The notes under the pieces: model-generated
What the model was told of the DNA's origin: nothing
Databases searched by the model: none
Seen by the model: only the letters and a program-made list of their open reading frames with translations
Origin: Alphaproteobacteria bacterium
Lineage (GTDB): Bacteria > Pseudomonadota > Alphaproteobacteria > Sphingomonadales > Sphingomonadaceae
Length of the DNA stretch: 9,978 bases
Assembly (NCBI GenBank): GCA_028293055.1
Contig: JAQGLD010000134.1
Location: forward strand, 1-9,978
Direction: 5' to 3'
Program-made: the position numbers and the translations under genes
Part shown: positions 1 through 6,931 of the stretch, one piece after another
Layout: each line of letters starts with the position of its first letter
How positions within the stretch are numbered: position 1 is the first letter of the stretch

Positions 1-1390
1 GGAAATCGGGACGGTCCTTGGCGGAGCCTTCGGCGACGCTCTGGGCGTGGACGAGCGGGAAAAGATTGTGGAACCGGTCGCCGGAGCCGATCGAGTAGAA
101 AGAACCATCGGGGACGAGATCGGGCTCGGTCTCGTCGAGCCAGAACCAGTCGAACCCGTTCGACGCGATATTGTCGCGTATCTTGCCCCAGAACCAGGCG
201 CGCGCCTCGGGATTGGTGCTGTCGAGTAGGGCCCCGGCGCGGTCGGAGCGGACCGCCAGCCCGTCGACCGTCGCTCCATTCTTGTCGCGCAGCAGCCAGC
301 CCTTGGCCTCGAGCATGTCGCGGTAGCGGGATTCGCGCTCGAACCGGGGCCAGACGCTGACCATCGAGTGTAGTCCCATCTGGTGAAGCCTCGCATTCAT
401 CCCGGCGGGATCGGGGAAGGCGTTGCGGTCGATGTCGAGCTGGCCCATCCGGGTCCAGTAGAACCAGTCGAGCACCATCACATCGAGCGGATAGTTGCGG
501 CTGCGATAGCCCTCGGCAATGTCCATCAGCTCCTGCCGGCTCTCGTAGCGCGCCTTGCTCTGGATGAGTCCGAAGGCGGCCTTGGGCGGAAGCGGAGTCT
601 CGCCGGTCAGCCGCCTGTAGCCGGCATAGATTTCGTCGGTGGTCGCTCCTGCGATGACGAAGAAGGAGACCCGCTCCCCGACATTGGATTGCCAGTGGGT
701 GCTGCCGCCGAGGCCGGGAGAGACGGTGGTTGCCGACGGATTGTCCCAGACGATGCCATAGCCCTTGTTGGTCACCAGGAACGGCACGCAGACCGTCTCG
801 CCGGCCGGGGCGTCGTAATTGTGGCGGCAGTCGATGGTGCGGCCGCGCAGGTCGAGCATCCCCTCCTGATTCTGGCCGAGCCCGTAATAATGCGCATCGG
901 GCGCGTCGGCGAAGCTGGCACCGACCTTGAACGTCTTCTCGCCATTGACCTCGTGCGGCGCCTTCTCCCAACCGGTCATTCGTGCCAGCTCGCGCCCGTC
1001 GGCACCCCGGACGATCAGCGAGACCGGCGGAAGCGAGGGCACGAAATAGCGCTCCATCTGGCTCGGCGCCTTCGGCCAGGGCTGGGCCGCGACGGTCACC
1101 GAAAGCGCCGGCGAGGCGAAGACGTCGCCGCCGGAATCGGCCTTGCGGGACCAGCCCGTGGGATCAGGCGTGCCGCTGATTCCGTAGCCCGCAGGCGCGT
1201 CGATCTGGACGACCTCGGTCGCGATCGTCACCCGGACGATGTTCGGCCCATATGGCTCGACCGCGACCAGGCTGCCGTTGCGGTCGAGCGTTGCGAGCGG
1301 CGCTGCGGCAGCAGCGGCCGGAAGGCAGGCGGCGCCCGCCAGCCATGCCCATGCCCTCGCGCCTCGCAAGCGGTTCATTCCCACCTTCAT
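1..1390 (-). CDS. GH31 family glycoside hydrolase, alpha-xylosidase-like, exported (3' end off the window)
   Basis: This is the first 463 codons of a longer gene; the frame stays open to the left edge. Residues 1-29 form a signal peptide (Arg-rich start, Ala/Leu core, Ala-rich cleavage region), so the enzyme is periplasmic or outer-membrane side. Residues about 30-265 are the N-terminal beta-sandwich typical of GH31. The TIM barrel starts near residue 270 (KAAFGLIQSKARYES), with VMVLDWFYW at 304-312. FDWFWLDETEPDL at 413-425 carries the predicted nucleophile Asp419, and HNLFPLVHA follows, as in GH31. GH31 enzymes hydrolyse terminal alpha-linked glucose, xylose or galactose; alpha-xylosidase is my best guess from overall resemblance and the fucosidase context, but substrate cannot be fixed here. 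The start at 1390 has GGGAG upstream at good spacing; an in-frame ATG at 1378 is the alternative. It lies 23 bp after the FAH hydrolase and is probably the last visible gene of the operon. Confidence 0.85.
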   Translation of the reverse strand, partial: MKVGMNRLRGARAWAWLAGAACLPAAAAAAPLATLDRNGSLVAVEPYGPNIVRVTIATEVVQIDAPAGYGISGTPDPTGWSRKADSGGDVFASPALSVTVAAQPWPKAPSQMERYFVPSLPPVSLIVRGADGRELARMTGWEKAPHEVNGEKTFKVGASFADAPDAHYYGLGQNQEGMLDLRGRTIDCRHNYDAPAGETVCVPFLVTNKGYGIVWDNPSATTVSPGLGGSTHWQSNVGERVSFFVIAGATTDEIYAGYRRLTGETPLPPKAAFGLIQSKARYESRQELMDIAEGYRSRNYPLDVMVLDWFYWTRMGQLDIDRNAFPDPAGMNARLHQMGLHSMVSVWPRFERESRYRDMLEAKGWLLRDKNGATVDGLAVRSDRAGALLDSTNPEARAWFWGKIRDNIASNGFDWFWLDETEPDLVPDGSFYSIGSGDRFHNLFPLVHAQSVAEGSAKDRPDF

Positions 1391-1413
1391 TGCTTCTCTC
1401 CCGATTTCGTCCG

Positions 1414-2256
1414 TCAGTCCGCCGCGACATTCTGGTTCTGCTCGCCAAGCTTCTCGACTCCGAGCCGGATGCGGTCGCCGTCCTTGAGGAAGATCGGAGG
1501 CTTCTGGCCCATCCCCACGCCCGGGGGCGTTCCGGTCGAAATCAGGTCGCCGGGATGGAGGGTCATGAGCTGGCTGAGATAGGAGACGAGGAAGGCCGGC
1601 CGGTACACCATCGTCGCGGTCGAGCCGTCCTGGAAGCGGTGGCCGTTGACCTCGAGCCAGAGCGACAATGCGCAGGGATCGCCGACCTCGTCGGGGGTGA
1701 CCAGCCAGGGCCCGACCGGCCCGAACGTGTCGCAGCATTTGCCCTTGTCCCAGGTGCCGTGGCGCTCGAGCTGATATTCGCGCTCGGACAGATCGTTCAC
1801 CACGCAATAGCCGGCGATATGATCGAGTGCTTCCGCCTCGCTGACATATTTGGCCTTGCTGCCGATGACGATTCCGAGCTCGACCTCCCAGTCGCTCTTG
1901 CGCGATCCGCGCGGCAGCCGGACCTCGTCATCGGGCCCGGAGATGGCGCTGGTAGGCTTCATGAACAGGATCGGCTCGGGCGGCACGGTGGCTCCGGTCT
2001 CCGCGGCATGGTCCGAATAATTGAGGCCGATGCACAGGAACTTGCCGATCGCGCCGACGCACGGCCCGATGCGAGGCGAGCCGGAGACGAGCGGGAGCGC
2101 ATTCGGATCGAGCGCCGCCAGCCGGGCGAGGGAGTCCGGGGCGAGCGCGGCGCCGCCTATGTCGGCGACATGGCCGGAAAGGTCGCGAATGGAGCCATCG
2201 GAATCGATCAGGCCGGGGCGTTCCGAGCCGATGGGGCCGTAGCGGACGAGCTTCAT
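1414..2256 (-). CDS. FAH-family hydrolase, probable 2,4-diketo-3-deoxy-L-fuconate hydrolase
   Basis: A 280-residue cytoplasmic enzyme of the fumarylacetoacetate hydrolase family. Members in fucose and rhamnose loci cleave 2,4-diketo-3-deoxy-6-deoxy-sugar acids to pyruvate and L-lactate, the last step of the non-phosphorylating route. Residues 1-65 are the small N-terminal domain. The catalytic domain begins at KFLCIGLNYSDHA (72-84, His83). The metal-binding acids are Glu124 and Glu126 in SDWEVELG and Asp155 in VVNDLSER. The late family motif is LISTGTPPGVGMG at 238-250. Length and motif order match full-length members. The start overlaps the amidohydrolase stop by 4 bases (ATGA), and AGGAG lies 7 bases before the ATG, so both coupling and independent initiation are possible. 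Databases often label such proteins ureidoglycolate lyase; the neighbours argue for the fucose role. Family call is very sure, substrate is inferred from context. Confidence 0.9.
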   Translation of the reverse strand: MKLVRYGPIGSERPGLIDSDGSIRDLSGHVADIGGAALAPDSLARLAALDPNALPLVSGSPRIGPCVGAIGKFLCIGLNYSDHAAETGATVPPEPILFMKPTSAISGPDDEVRLPRGSRKSDWEVELGIVIGSKAKYVSEAEALDHIAGYCVVNDLSEREYQLERHGTWDKGKCCDTFGPVGPWLVTPDEVGDPCALSLWLEVNGHRFQDGSTATMVYRPAFLVSYLSQLMTLHPGDLISTGTPPGVGMGQKPPIFLKDGDRIRLGVEKLGEQNQNVAAD

Positions 2257-3077
2257 ATCAGTCTCCTAGAGGCCGGTGCGTCGGCCATACGGTAGATCGA
2301 CCGCGCATTGCCGTCGAACACCGCATCGTGGTGCGCGGATGGGAGGAGCCTGGCGGCCAGCGCGCGCCACTCGCCGTAGAGGCCGGCAAGGTTGAGCACC
2401 GGCCAGTCGCTGCCCCAGATCAGGCGTTCCGGCCCGAACATTTCCCACAGCAGATCGATGACGGGCCGCACCGCGTCATGCGCCGCGCCGGCGGGCAGCT
2501 CGGTCAGCAGGCCGGACAGCTTGCAGCTTATGTTGGGCAAGGCCGCGACTCGCCGCATCGCCCGGGCCCAGGGTTCGAGGCGATGGAAATCGGGCTTCGC
2601 ACCATGGTCGACGACGATATCTAGCTCCGGAAAGCGCAGGGCGAGCCGGGCCAAAGCGGGGAGATGGCGCGGGCGGACCAGAGCGTCGAGGACGAGGCCA
2701 TGATCCGCCATCGCGCGAAGCCCCGCTTCGAGGCGCGGGCGGTCGTAATAGAGGTCGTCGCGATCCTGGACCATCGGACGCAGCCCGCGCAACTTGGGCT
2801 CTCGCGCGAGCGAAGTCACCGCCGCAGCGGCATCCGGCGCTTCGAGATCGGTCCAGCCGACGATCGCAAGCACGGCGGGATCGTCGGCGAAGCCGAGGAG
2901 CATTTCGGTATCGGCCTCGTCCTCCTGGCTCTGGATGAGCACCACGCCTTCCGGCGCTCCCTCCTCGCGGCGCAGATCGTCCAGCCCGAAATCGCGGTAT
3001 ATCCCGGCAAGGTCGGGGCGCGGCCAGGTGCAGCCGTCGCGGCCGATCCGCCAGACATGGACATGGCCGTCGATCAT
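2253..3077 (-). CDS. Amidohydrolase family protein, probable L-fuconolactonase
   Basis: A 274-residue metal-dependent hydrolase of the COG3618 type. In fucose loci this family opens L-fucono-lactone to L-fuconate. The N-terminus reads MIDGHVHVW with the HxH pair at His5 and His7. Further conserved points are VVLIQSQ (45-51), KLRGLRPM (96-102), VVDHGAKP (155-162, His158), SCKLSGL (184-190) and the closing WGSDWP with Asp224, followed by NA at 257-258. The ATG at 3077 overlaps the transporter stop in ATGA, and no clear Shine-Dalgarno sequence precedes it, so translation probably depends on reinitiation after the transporter. The same frame remains open far upstream across the transporter gene, but family similarity starts exactly at this Met. 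Family is certain; the lactone substrate is inferred from the aldo-keto reductase, transporter and FAH neighbours. Confidence 0.9.
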   Translation of the reverse strand: MIDGHVHVWRIGRDGCTWPRPDLAGIYRDFGLDDLRREEGAPEGVVLIQSQEDEADTEMLLGFADDPAVLAIVGWTDLEAPDAAAAVTSLAREPKLRGLRPMVQDRDDLYYDRPRLEAGLRAMADHGLVLDALVRPRHLPALARLALRFPELDIVVDHGAKPDFHRLEPWARAMRRVAALPNISCKLSGLLTELPAGAAHDAVRPVIDLLWEMFGPERLIWGSDWPVLNLAGLYGEWRALAARLLPSAHHDAVFDGNARSIYRMADAPASRRLI

Positions 3078-4345
3078 GGCGTTCGCGCTGCCCGACGCAG
3101 CCCGAAGACCAGGACGACGAGGAAGCAGAGGCAAGGCACGATCATCGCCCGGACGATCGAGCCGGCCGCGTCGGAAACCGCGCCCATCACCGCCGGAATC
3201 ACGGCGCCGCCGACGATCGCCATGACCAGCAGCGCCGAGGCGGATTTGGTCCGCGGCCCGAGCCCGGCGACCGATTCCGCGAAGATGGTCGGATACATGA
3301 TCGACATGAAGAAGCTCGCTCCGACAAGAGCCGTTATGCCCGCTTCGCCGCCCGCGACCGCGGCGAAAAGGCAGAGCAGGGCGCCCGCCGCGGCGAAGGC
3401 GGAGAGCAGGCGAAGCGGCGCAAGCCGGGCCATCAGGAAGGTGCCGGCGAAGCGCCCGAGCATGAACAGGACGAGCGAAGCGGTGAGATAGAGGGCCGCA
3501 CGATGCTCGCCGGTGCCGGGCACCGCGACCTGGCAATAGCGGATCAGGAAGCTCCACACGCCGACCTGGGCGCCGACATAGAAGAATTGGGCGAGGATTC
3601 CGAGCAGCAGTCCGTGCTCCCGAGCGAGCGCCCGAAAATCGTCGAGCGCGCCGATCCCTTCCTCGACATCGCGCTCGGTCGCGATCGGCGGGAATCGCAC
3701 CAGCCGGATCAGCAGCGCCCAGGCGAGCACGGCGACGCCGATCACCAGATAGGGGGCCTGGACCGCCCCTGCCTCGCTCGCCCGCCATGCCTCGATCGCT
3801 TGCGGCGACATATGCGCCAGCCGCGCCGGGTCCATCGCGATTCCGGAGAGGATGAACTGGCTGCCGATCAGGATCCCGCTGATCGAGCCGAGCGGGTTGA
3901 AGGCCTGGGCGAGGTTGAGCCGCAGCGACGCGCTCTCCGGCGGCCCGAGCCGCGAGATCAGGGGATTGGCCGAGGTCTCGAGGAAGCCGAGACCGCTGGC
4001 GATGACGAACAGAGCGAGCAGGAAGAAGGGGTAGGATTGCGCCGCCGCGGCCGGCCAGAACAGCAAAGCGCCGGCGGCGTAGAGGATCAGGCCGAGCAGC
4101 ACGGCCGCGCGATAGCCGTAGGCGCGCATGAACAGGGCGGCCGGGATGGCGAGGCAGAAATAGCCGAGATAGAAAGCCGACTGGACGAGCCCGGCCTGCA
4201 GATCGGTGAGCGTGAACAGCTTCTTGAAGTGGGCGATCAGCACGTCGTTGAGATTGTTGGCGACGCCCCACAGAAAGAACAAGGCGACGATCAAGGCGAA
4301 TGGCAGCAGGCGGCAGTCGCCGAGCAGCTTGTAATTGCGGGTCAT
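3074..4345 (-). CDS. fucP: FucP-type L-fucose:H+ symporter (MFS)
   Basis: A 423-residue inner-membrane permease of the major facilitator superfamily (FHS group) with about 12 hydrophobic segments. From memory of E. coli FucP the likeness is strong over the whole length: FFLWGVANNLNDVL (23-36), TLTDLQAGLVQSAFY, GLGFLETSANP (118-128), LRLNLAQAFNPLGSI, ILAQFFYVGAQVGVWSFLIRY and FMSIMYPTIFAESV. The two acidic residues important for proton-coupled fucose transport in E. coli (Asp46, Glu135) correspond to Asp34 and Glu123 here. The N-terminus is slightly shorter than in E. coli. The ATG overlaps the fucosidase stop (ATGA), with AAGGGG 7 bases upstream. Placement directly after the fucosidase fits uptake of fucose freed in the periplasm. 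Some FHS members carry glucose, galactose or N-acetylglucosamine, but the pathway neighbours support fucose. Confidence 0.93.
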   Translation of the reverse strand: MTRNYKLLGDCRLLPFALIVALFFLWGVANNLNDVLIAHFKKLFTLTDLQAGLVQSAFYLGYFCLAIPAALFMRAYGYRAAVLLGLILYAAGALLFWPAAAAQSYPFFLLALFVIASGLGFLETSANPLISRLGPPESASLRLNLAQAFNPLGSISGILIGSQFILSGIAMDPARLAHMSPQAIEAWRASEAGAVQAPYLVIGVAVLAWALLIRLVRFPPIATERDVEEGIGALDDFRALAREHGLLLGILAQFFYVGAQVGVWSFLIRYCQVAVPGTGEHRAALYLTASLVLFMLGRFAGTFLMARLAPLRLLSAFAAAGALLCLFAAVAGGEAGITALVGASFFMSIMYPTIFAESVAGLGPRTKSASALLVMAIVGGAVIPAVMGAVSDAAGSIVRAMIVPCLCFLVVLVFGLRRAARTP

Positions 4346-5973
4346 GACGTCACCCCTTCGCCCTCGATCCGCACCACCGGAACGATTCCACCCGCTGGCC
4401 GGGCGGGCAGCGCGAGATGGAGACCGCTATCGTCCTGGCGGTGCGCGACCGGGCCGCCGCCGACCAGGGTGATCCGCTGGGCCCTCCCCGGCCAGGGACC
4501 GCCGGCGAGCGATCTCACGCTCGCCTCGCGCTCCGGCCAGGCGAGGAAGAGGGCATAGAGATTGCCCCGGTTGGTGGTGAAACGCACATCCTCCGCGGTG
4601 AAGGGTCTCGCCGCCGCCTCATTCTGCATTCCGGCCTGGAGCGCGGTCGGGCCTTCGCCGTAGAGCCGCCACGGCCGCGAGCCGAAGATCGCCTCGCCGT
4701 TCGTCGCGGTCCACCGCGCCATCCCGTCCAGGATCTTCTCCTCCTCGGAATCGATGCTGCCGTCGCCGGGCTGCGGGATGGAGAGGAGCAGGTTGCCGTT
4801 CTTCGAGACCACGTCGGCTAGCCGCTGGATGACCTGCTCCGCGCTCTTGTAGCTTCGGTCGCGTAGGCGCGCCTTGTTGTAGAACCAGTCTCCGATGCAG
4901 GTGTCGGTCTGCCACGGCTCCTCCCAGAGGTGGTCGGTGAAGCCGCGCTCGACATCCTGGACCAGACCGAAGCGCTGGTGCGGCTTCAGGTTCTTGGCGG
5001 TGAGGACGACGTCGATCTTGCCGTGCCAGGCGATCGAGCGGTTGTAGTAATCGGCCACGGCCTCGAGACCGACCGCCCCGAACGGAAGCTCGTAATCGTC
5101 GAAATAGCAGAGGTCGGGTCTGTACTTGTCGATCAGGTCGGTCTGGCGGAGCAGCCATTTGGCGACATAGGAAGGATCGTCGGGCGGGCCGCGCTCCATC
5201 CACTGGCCGTCATTGGCATCGTGCCAGCGCTGCATCGCATCGATCGAGTCGATCCCGTCGGGCACGACCATATGCCGGCCCGTATAGAGGTCCTGCGGAT
5301 CGAGCCCGTCCCACCAGGTGCCGCGGCCCTCGGCCCTGGTCAGGCGCCAGGCGTCGTAGCGAACGCCCTTCAGCGCGCCTTCGGGGTCGTAGCCATAAGC
5401 CGGCTGGTACCAGTGCCAGGCATGGGCGGCGTGGTTGGAGACTCCGAAGCGTAGACCGGCGCGCCGCGCCGCCTTCGCCCAGATGCCGACCACGTCTCGT
5501 TTCGGCCCGACCCGGAGCGAGTTCCAAGCGTGATGGCGGCTGTCGTAGCAATCGAGATTGTCGTGGTGGCAGGCGAGCGAGACGAAATATTTCGCCCCCG
5601 CTTTCTTGTAGCGGGCGATCAATGCGTCGGGGTCCCAGCGCTCGGCCGTCCACCGGTTCTGGACCTCCATCATCCCGGATCGCGAGGGATGCCCATAAGC
5701 TCGCAGGTGATGGTCGTAGTCGGGATGGCCCTGCATGTAGAGAAAGCGGCCATACCAGTCGCCCTGCTCGGGGACCGATTGCGGGCCCCAATGCGCCCAC
5801 AGGCCGAGCTTCGCGTCCCTGAACCAGTCGGGGTAGCGATAATTGGCGACCAGCGATGGCCAGCTCGGCTCGACCGGCCCCTTCGCTTTGCCGCCGTTCA
5901 TCGCGACCGCCCGGCGCGCCATCGCCAGGCCGGCCGCGCCGGCGAGGAAGGAACGCCGCCCGAGCGTCGCCAT
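4342..5973 (-). CDS. GH29 alpha-L-fucosidase with Tat-type signal peptide
   Basis: A 543-residue exported glycosidase that releases terminal alpha-L-fucose by a retaining mechanism. The leader MATLGRRSFLAGAAGLAM has a twin-arginine motif (Arg6-Arg7, RRSFL) and a likely cut after AVA at 22-24, which suggests folded export by Tat. GH29 hallmarks follow: WFRDAKLGLWAHWGPQSVPE (50-69), AGAKYFVSLACHHDN (125-139), PDLCYFDD (286-293) with predicted nucleophile Asp292, the WETCTTIG-like PWQTDTCIGDWFYN (353-366), and SKNGNLLLSIPQPGDGSID (390-408) with NGEAIFGSRPW (425-435). Residues after about 440 look like the usual C-terminal beta domain. The second His-rich motif reads CHHDN rather than the common KHHDG, so this belongs to a divergent subgroup. 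The ATG overlaps the esterase stop by one base (TAATG), with no good Shine-Dalgarno sequence. The acid/base residue varies in GH29 and I do not assign it. Confidence 0.92.
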   Translation of the reverse strand: MATLGRRSFLAGAAGLAMARRAVAMNGGKAKGPVEPSWPSLVANYRYPDWFRDAKLGLWAHWGPQSVPEQGDWYGRFLYMQGHPDYDHHLRAYGHPSRSGMMEVQNRWTAERWDPDALIARYKKAGAKYFVSLACHHDNLDCYDSRHHAWNSLRVGPKRDVVGIWAKAARRAGLRFGVSNHAAHAWHWYQPAYGYDPEGALKGVRYDAWRLTRAEGRGTWWDGLDPQDLYTGRHMVVPDGIDSIDAMQRWHDANDGQWMERGPPDDPSYVAKWLLRQTDLIDKYRPDLCYFDDYELPFGAVGLEAVADYYNRSIAWHGKIDVVLTAKNLKPHQRFGLVQDVERGFTDHLWEEPWQTDTCIGDWFYNKARLRDRSYKSAEQVIQRLADVVSKNGNLLLSIPQPGDGSIDSEEEKILDGMARWTATNGEAIFGSRPWRLYGEGPTALQAGMQNEAAARPFTAEDVRFTTNRGNLYALFLAWPEREASVRSLAGGPWPGRAQRITLVGGGPVAHRQDDSGLHLALPARPAGGIVPVVRIEGEGVTS

Positions 5974-6788
5974 TAATTCCGGCCCAGGGCGGCGCGGATC
6001 GCGGCAAGCGCGAGCGGCGCCATCACGCCGTAGCCGGCGGCGGTCGGGTGGACTCCGTCCGACGACAGGCCCGGCTTCATTCCGCCGTCCCGATCGGCCA
6101 TCGCCTCATGATAGTCGACATAGGTGAAATGGTTGCGGCGGGCATAGGCCCTGAGCCAGGCGTTGAGCGCGAGAATCTGCGGCGCGGGCTTCATCCCCGG
6201 GCTCCACGGGAAGGCGCTCGCCGGTGGGATGGAGGCGAGGATGACCCGGATCCCGTGGGCTCGGGCGAGCTCGGCCATCGATTCGATATTGCCCTGGACC
6301 GTCGCGATGGTCGCGGCGCCGCTATTGCCGGCAATGTCGTTGGTCCCGGCCATGATGTGGACGGCGCGCGGGTGGAGGAGGATCACGTCCTGGCGGAAGC
6401 GGACCAGCATCTGCGGCGTGGTCTGGCCGCTGATGCCGCGATCGACTCGTCCGTCGGCGAAGAAACCGGGATCGAGGTTGATCCAATTGTCGGTGATCGA
6501 ATCCCCCATGAACACGATTCCGGCCGGACCCGCTTTCTTCAGCACCGCATTCTGAGCCGCGTAGCGGCAAAGCTGCCCGAAATCGCGGGTCAGCATGTGC
6601 AGGTTCCACATCTGCCAGCCGGCTCCGTCGGACGGCTTCGGATGCTCCGGACAAGGCTGGTCGACGATCCCGACTGGATCTCCGGAATAAGGATCGCCGG
6701 GGACCCGGGCCTGCGCGAGAAGGCAGGCGGGCTGCAGGGCAGCAGCAGCGAGCAAAGCTGCGATTGCTCCGGTCCTGACCTTCAGCAT
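5973..6788 (-). CDS. Exported SGNH/GDSL hydrolase, possible carbohydrate O-acetyl esterase
   Basis: A 271-residue secreted serine esterase. The first 27 residues are a Sec signal peptide ending AQA; Cys22 does not sit in a good lipobox, so a lipoprotein is unlikely. All four SGNH blocks are present: GDSITDNW (95-102) with Ser97, RGISGQTT (117-124) with the oxyanion Gly, GTND (148-151) with Asn150, and DGVHP (244-248) with the Asp244/His247 dyad. SGNH enzymes in glycan loci usually remove O-acetyl groups from sugars, which fits the downstream fucosidase and GH31, but the substrate is not visible in the sequence. I chose the ATG at 6788 because GAGGGA lies about 9 bases upstream and the signal peptide starts there; a GTG at 6824 would add 12 unrelated residues. 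It is the first gene of the leftward operon. Confidence 0.88.
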   Translation of the reverse strand: MLKVRTGAIAALLAAAALQPACLLAQARVPGDPYSGDPVGIVDQPCPEHPKPSDGAGWQMWNLHMLTRDFGQLCRYAAQNAVLKKAGPAGIVFMGDSITDNWINLDPGFFADGRVDRGISGQTTPQMLVRFRQDVILLHPRAVHIMAGTNDIAGNSGAATIATVQGNIESMAELARAHGIRVILASIPPASAFPWSPGMKPAPQILALNAWLRAYARRNHFTYVDYHEAMADRDGGMKPGLSSDGVHPTAAGYGVMAPLALAAIRAALGRN

Positions 6789-6931
6789 GCCGCTTTTCCC
6801 TCGCTCGGCGGCTCCGCCCTCCACCCATTCGCGCCGATGCGTGGGGATTTCGCCGCCCTCTTCATTCCGCCGCCAGCCTTCGATAGACCGGGCCGGACGG
6901 GCCCAACGGTCTCGCCAGGATCGGAGACAGG
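6789..6931. promoter_or_regulatory. Divergent control region between the catabolic operon and the IclR gene
   Basis: These 143 bases separate the start codons of the leftward operon (6788) and the rightward regulator (6932), so both promoters and probably the regulator's binding sites lie here or in the coding edges. I find no convincing -35/-10 pair on either strand. GGAG about 6 bases before the IclR ATG is its ribosome binding site. GAGGGA on the other strand serves the esterase. The only strong symmetry is the palindrome listed separately. Confidence 0.6.
6886..6911. promoter_or_regulatory. Imperfect palindrome, candidate IclR operator
   Basis: GACCG at 6886-6890 is matched by CGGTC at 6907-6911, and inside them GGGCC pairs with GGCCC around a 5-base centre. 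The right arm has three extra bases, so the symmetry is interrupted. It ends 20 bases before the IclR start codon, where IclR-family proteins often bind to repress their own gene and a divergent operon. In DNA this GC-rich such a repeat can arise by chance, and it could also act as a 5' leader hairpin. Confidence 0.35.

Noticed and set aside
3078..4271. Long N-terminal extension of the lactonase frame across the transporter gene
   Set aside because: The extension is Arg-rich nonsense in another frame of fucP. Family homology begins exactly at the Met at 3077.
383..4558. Long plus-strand open frames antisense to the leftward operon (for example 383-1582, 1252-2295, 2664-3491, 3503-4558)
   Set aside because: They lie wholly opposite clearly recognisable genes, have low-complexity Arg/Ala/Gly/Pro- or Asp/Glu-rich composition, and show no family motif. 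Such frames are expected in very GC-rich DNA.
6807..6818. GGCGG-CT-CCGCC inverted repeat in the divergent gap
   Set aside because: Short and built only from G and C next to a coding start; expected often by chance at this GC content.
6789..6824. Upstream GTG start at 6824 for the SGNH gene
   Set aside because: It would place 12 charged residues before the signal peptide; the ATG at 6788 has a good ribosome binding site.
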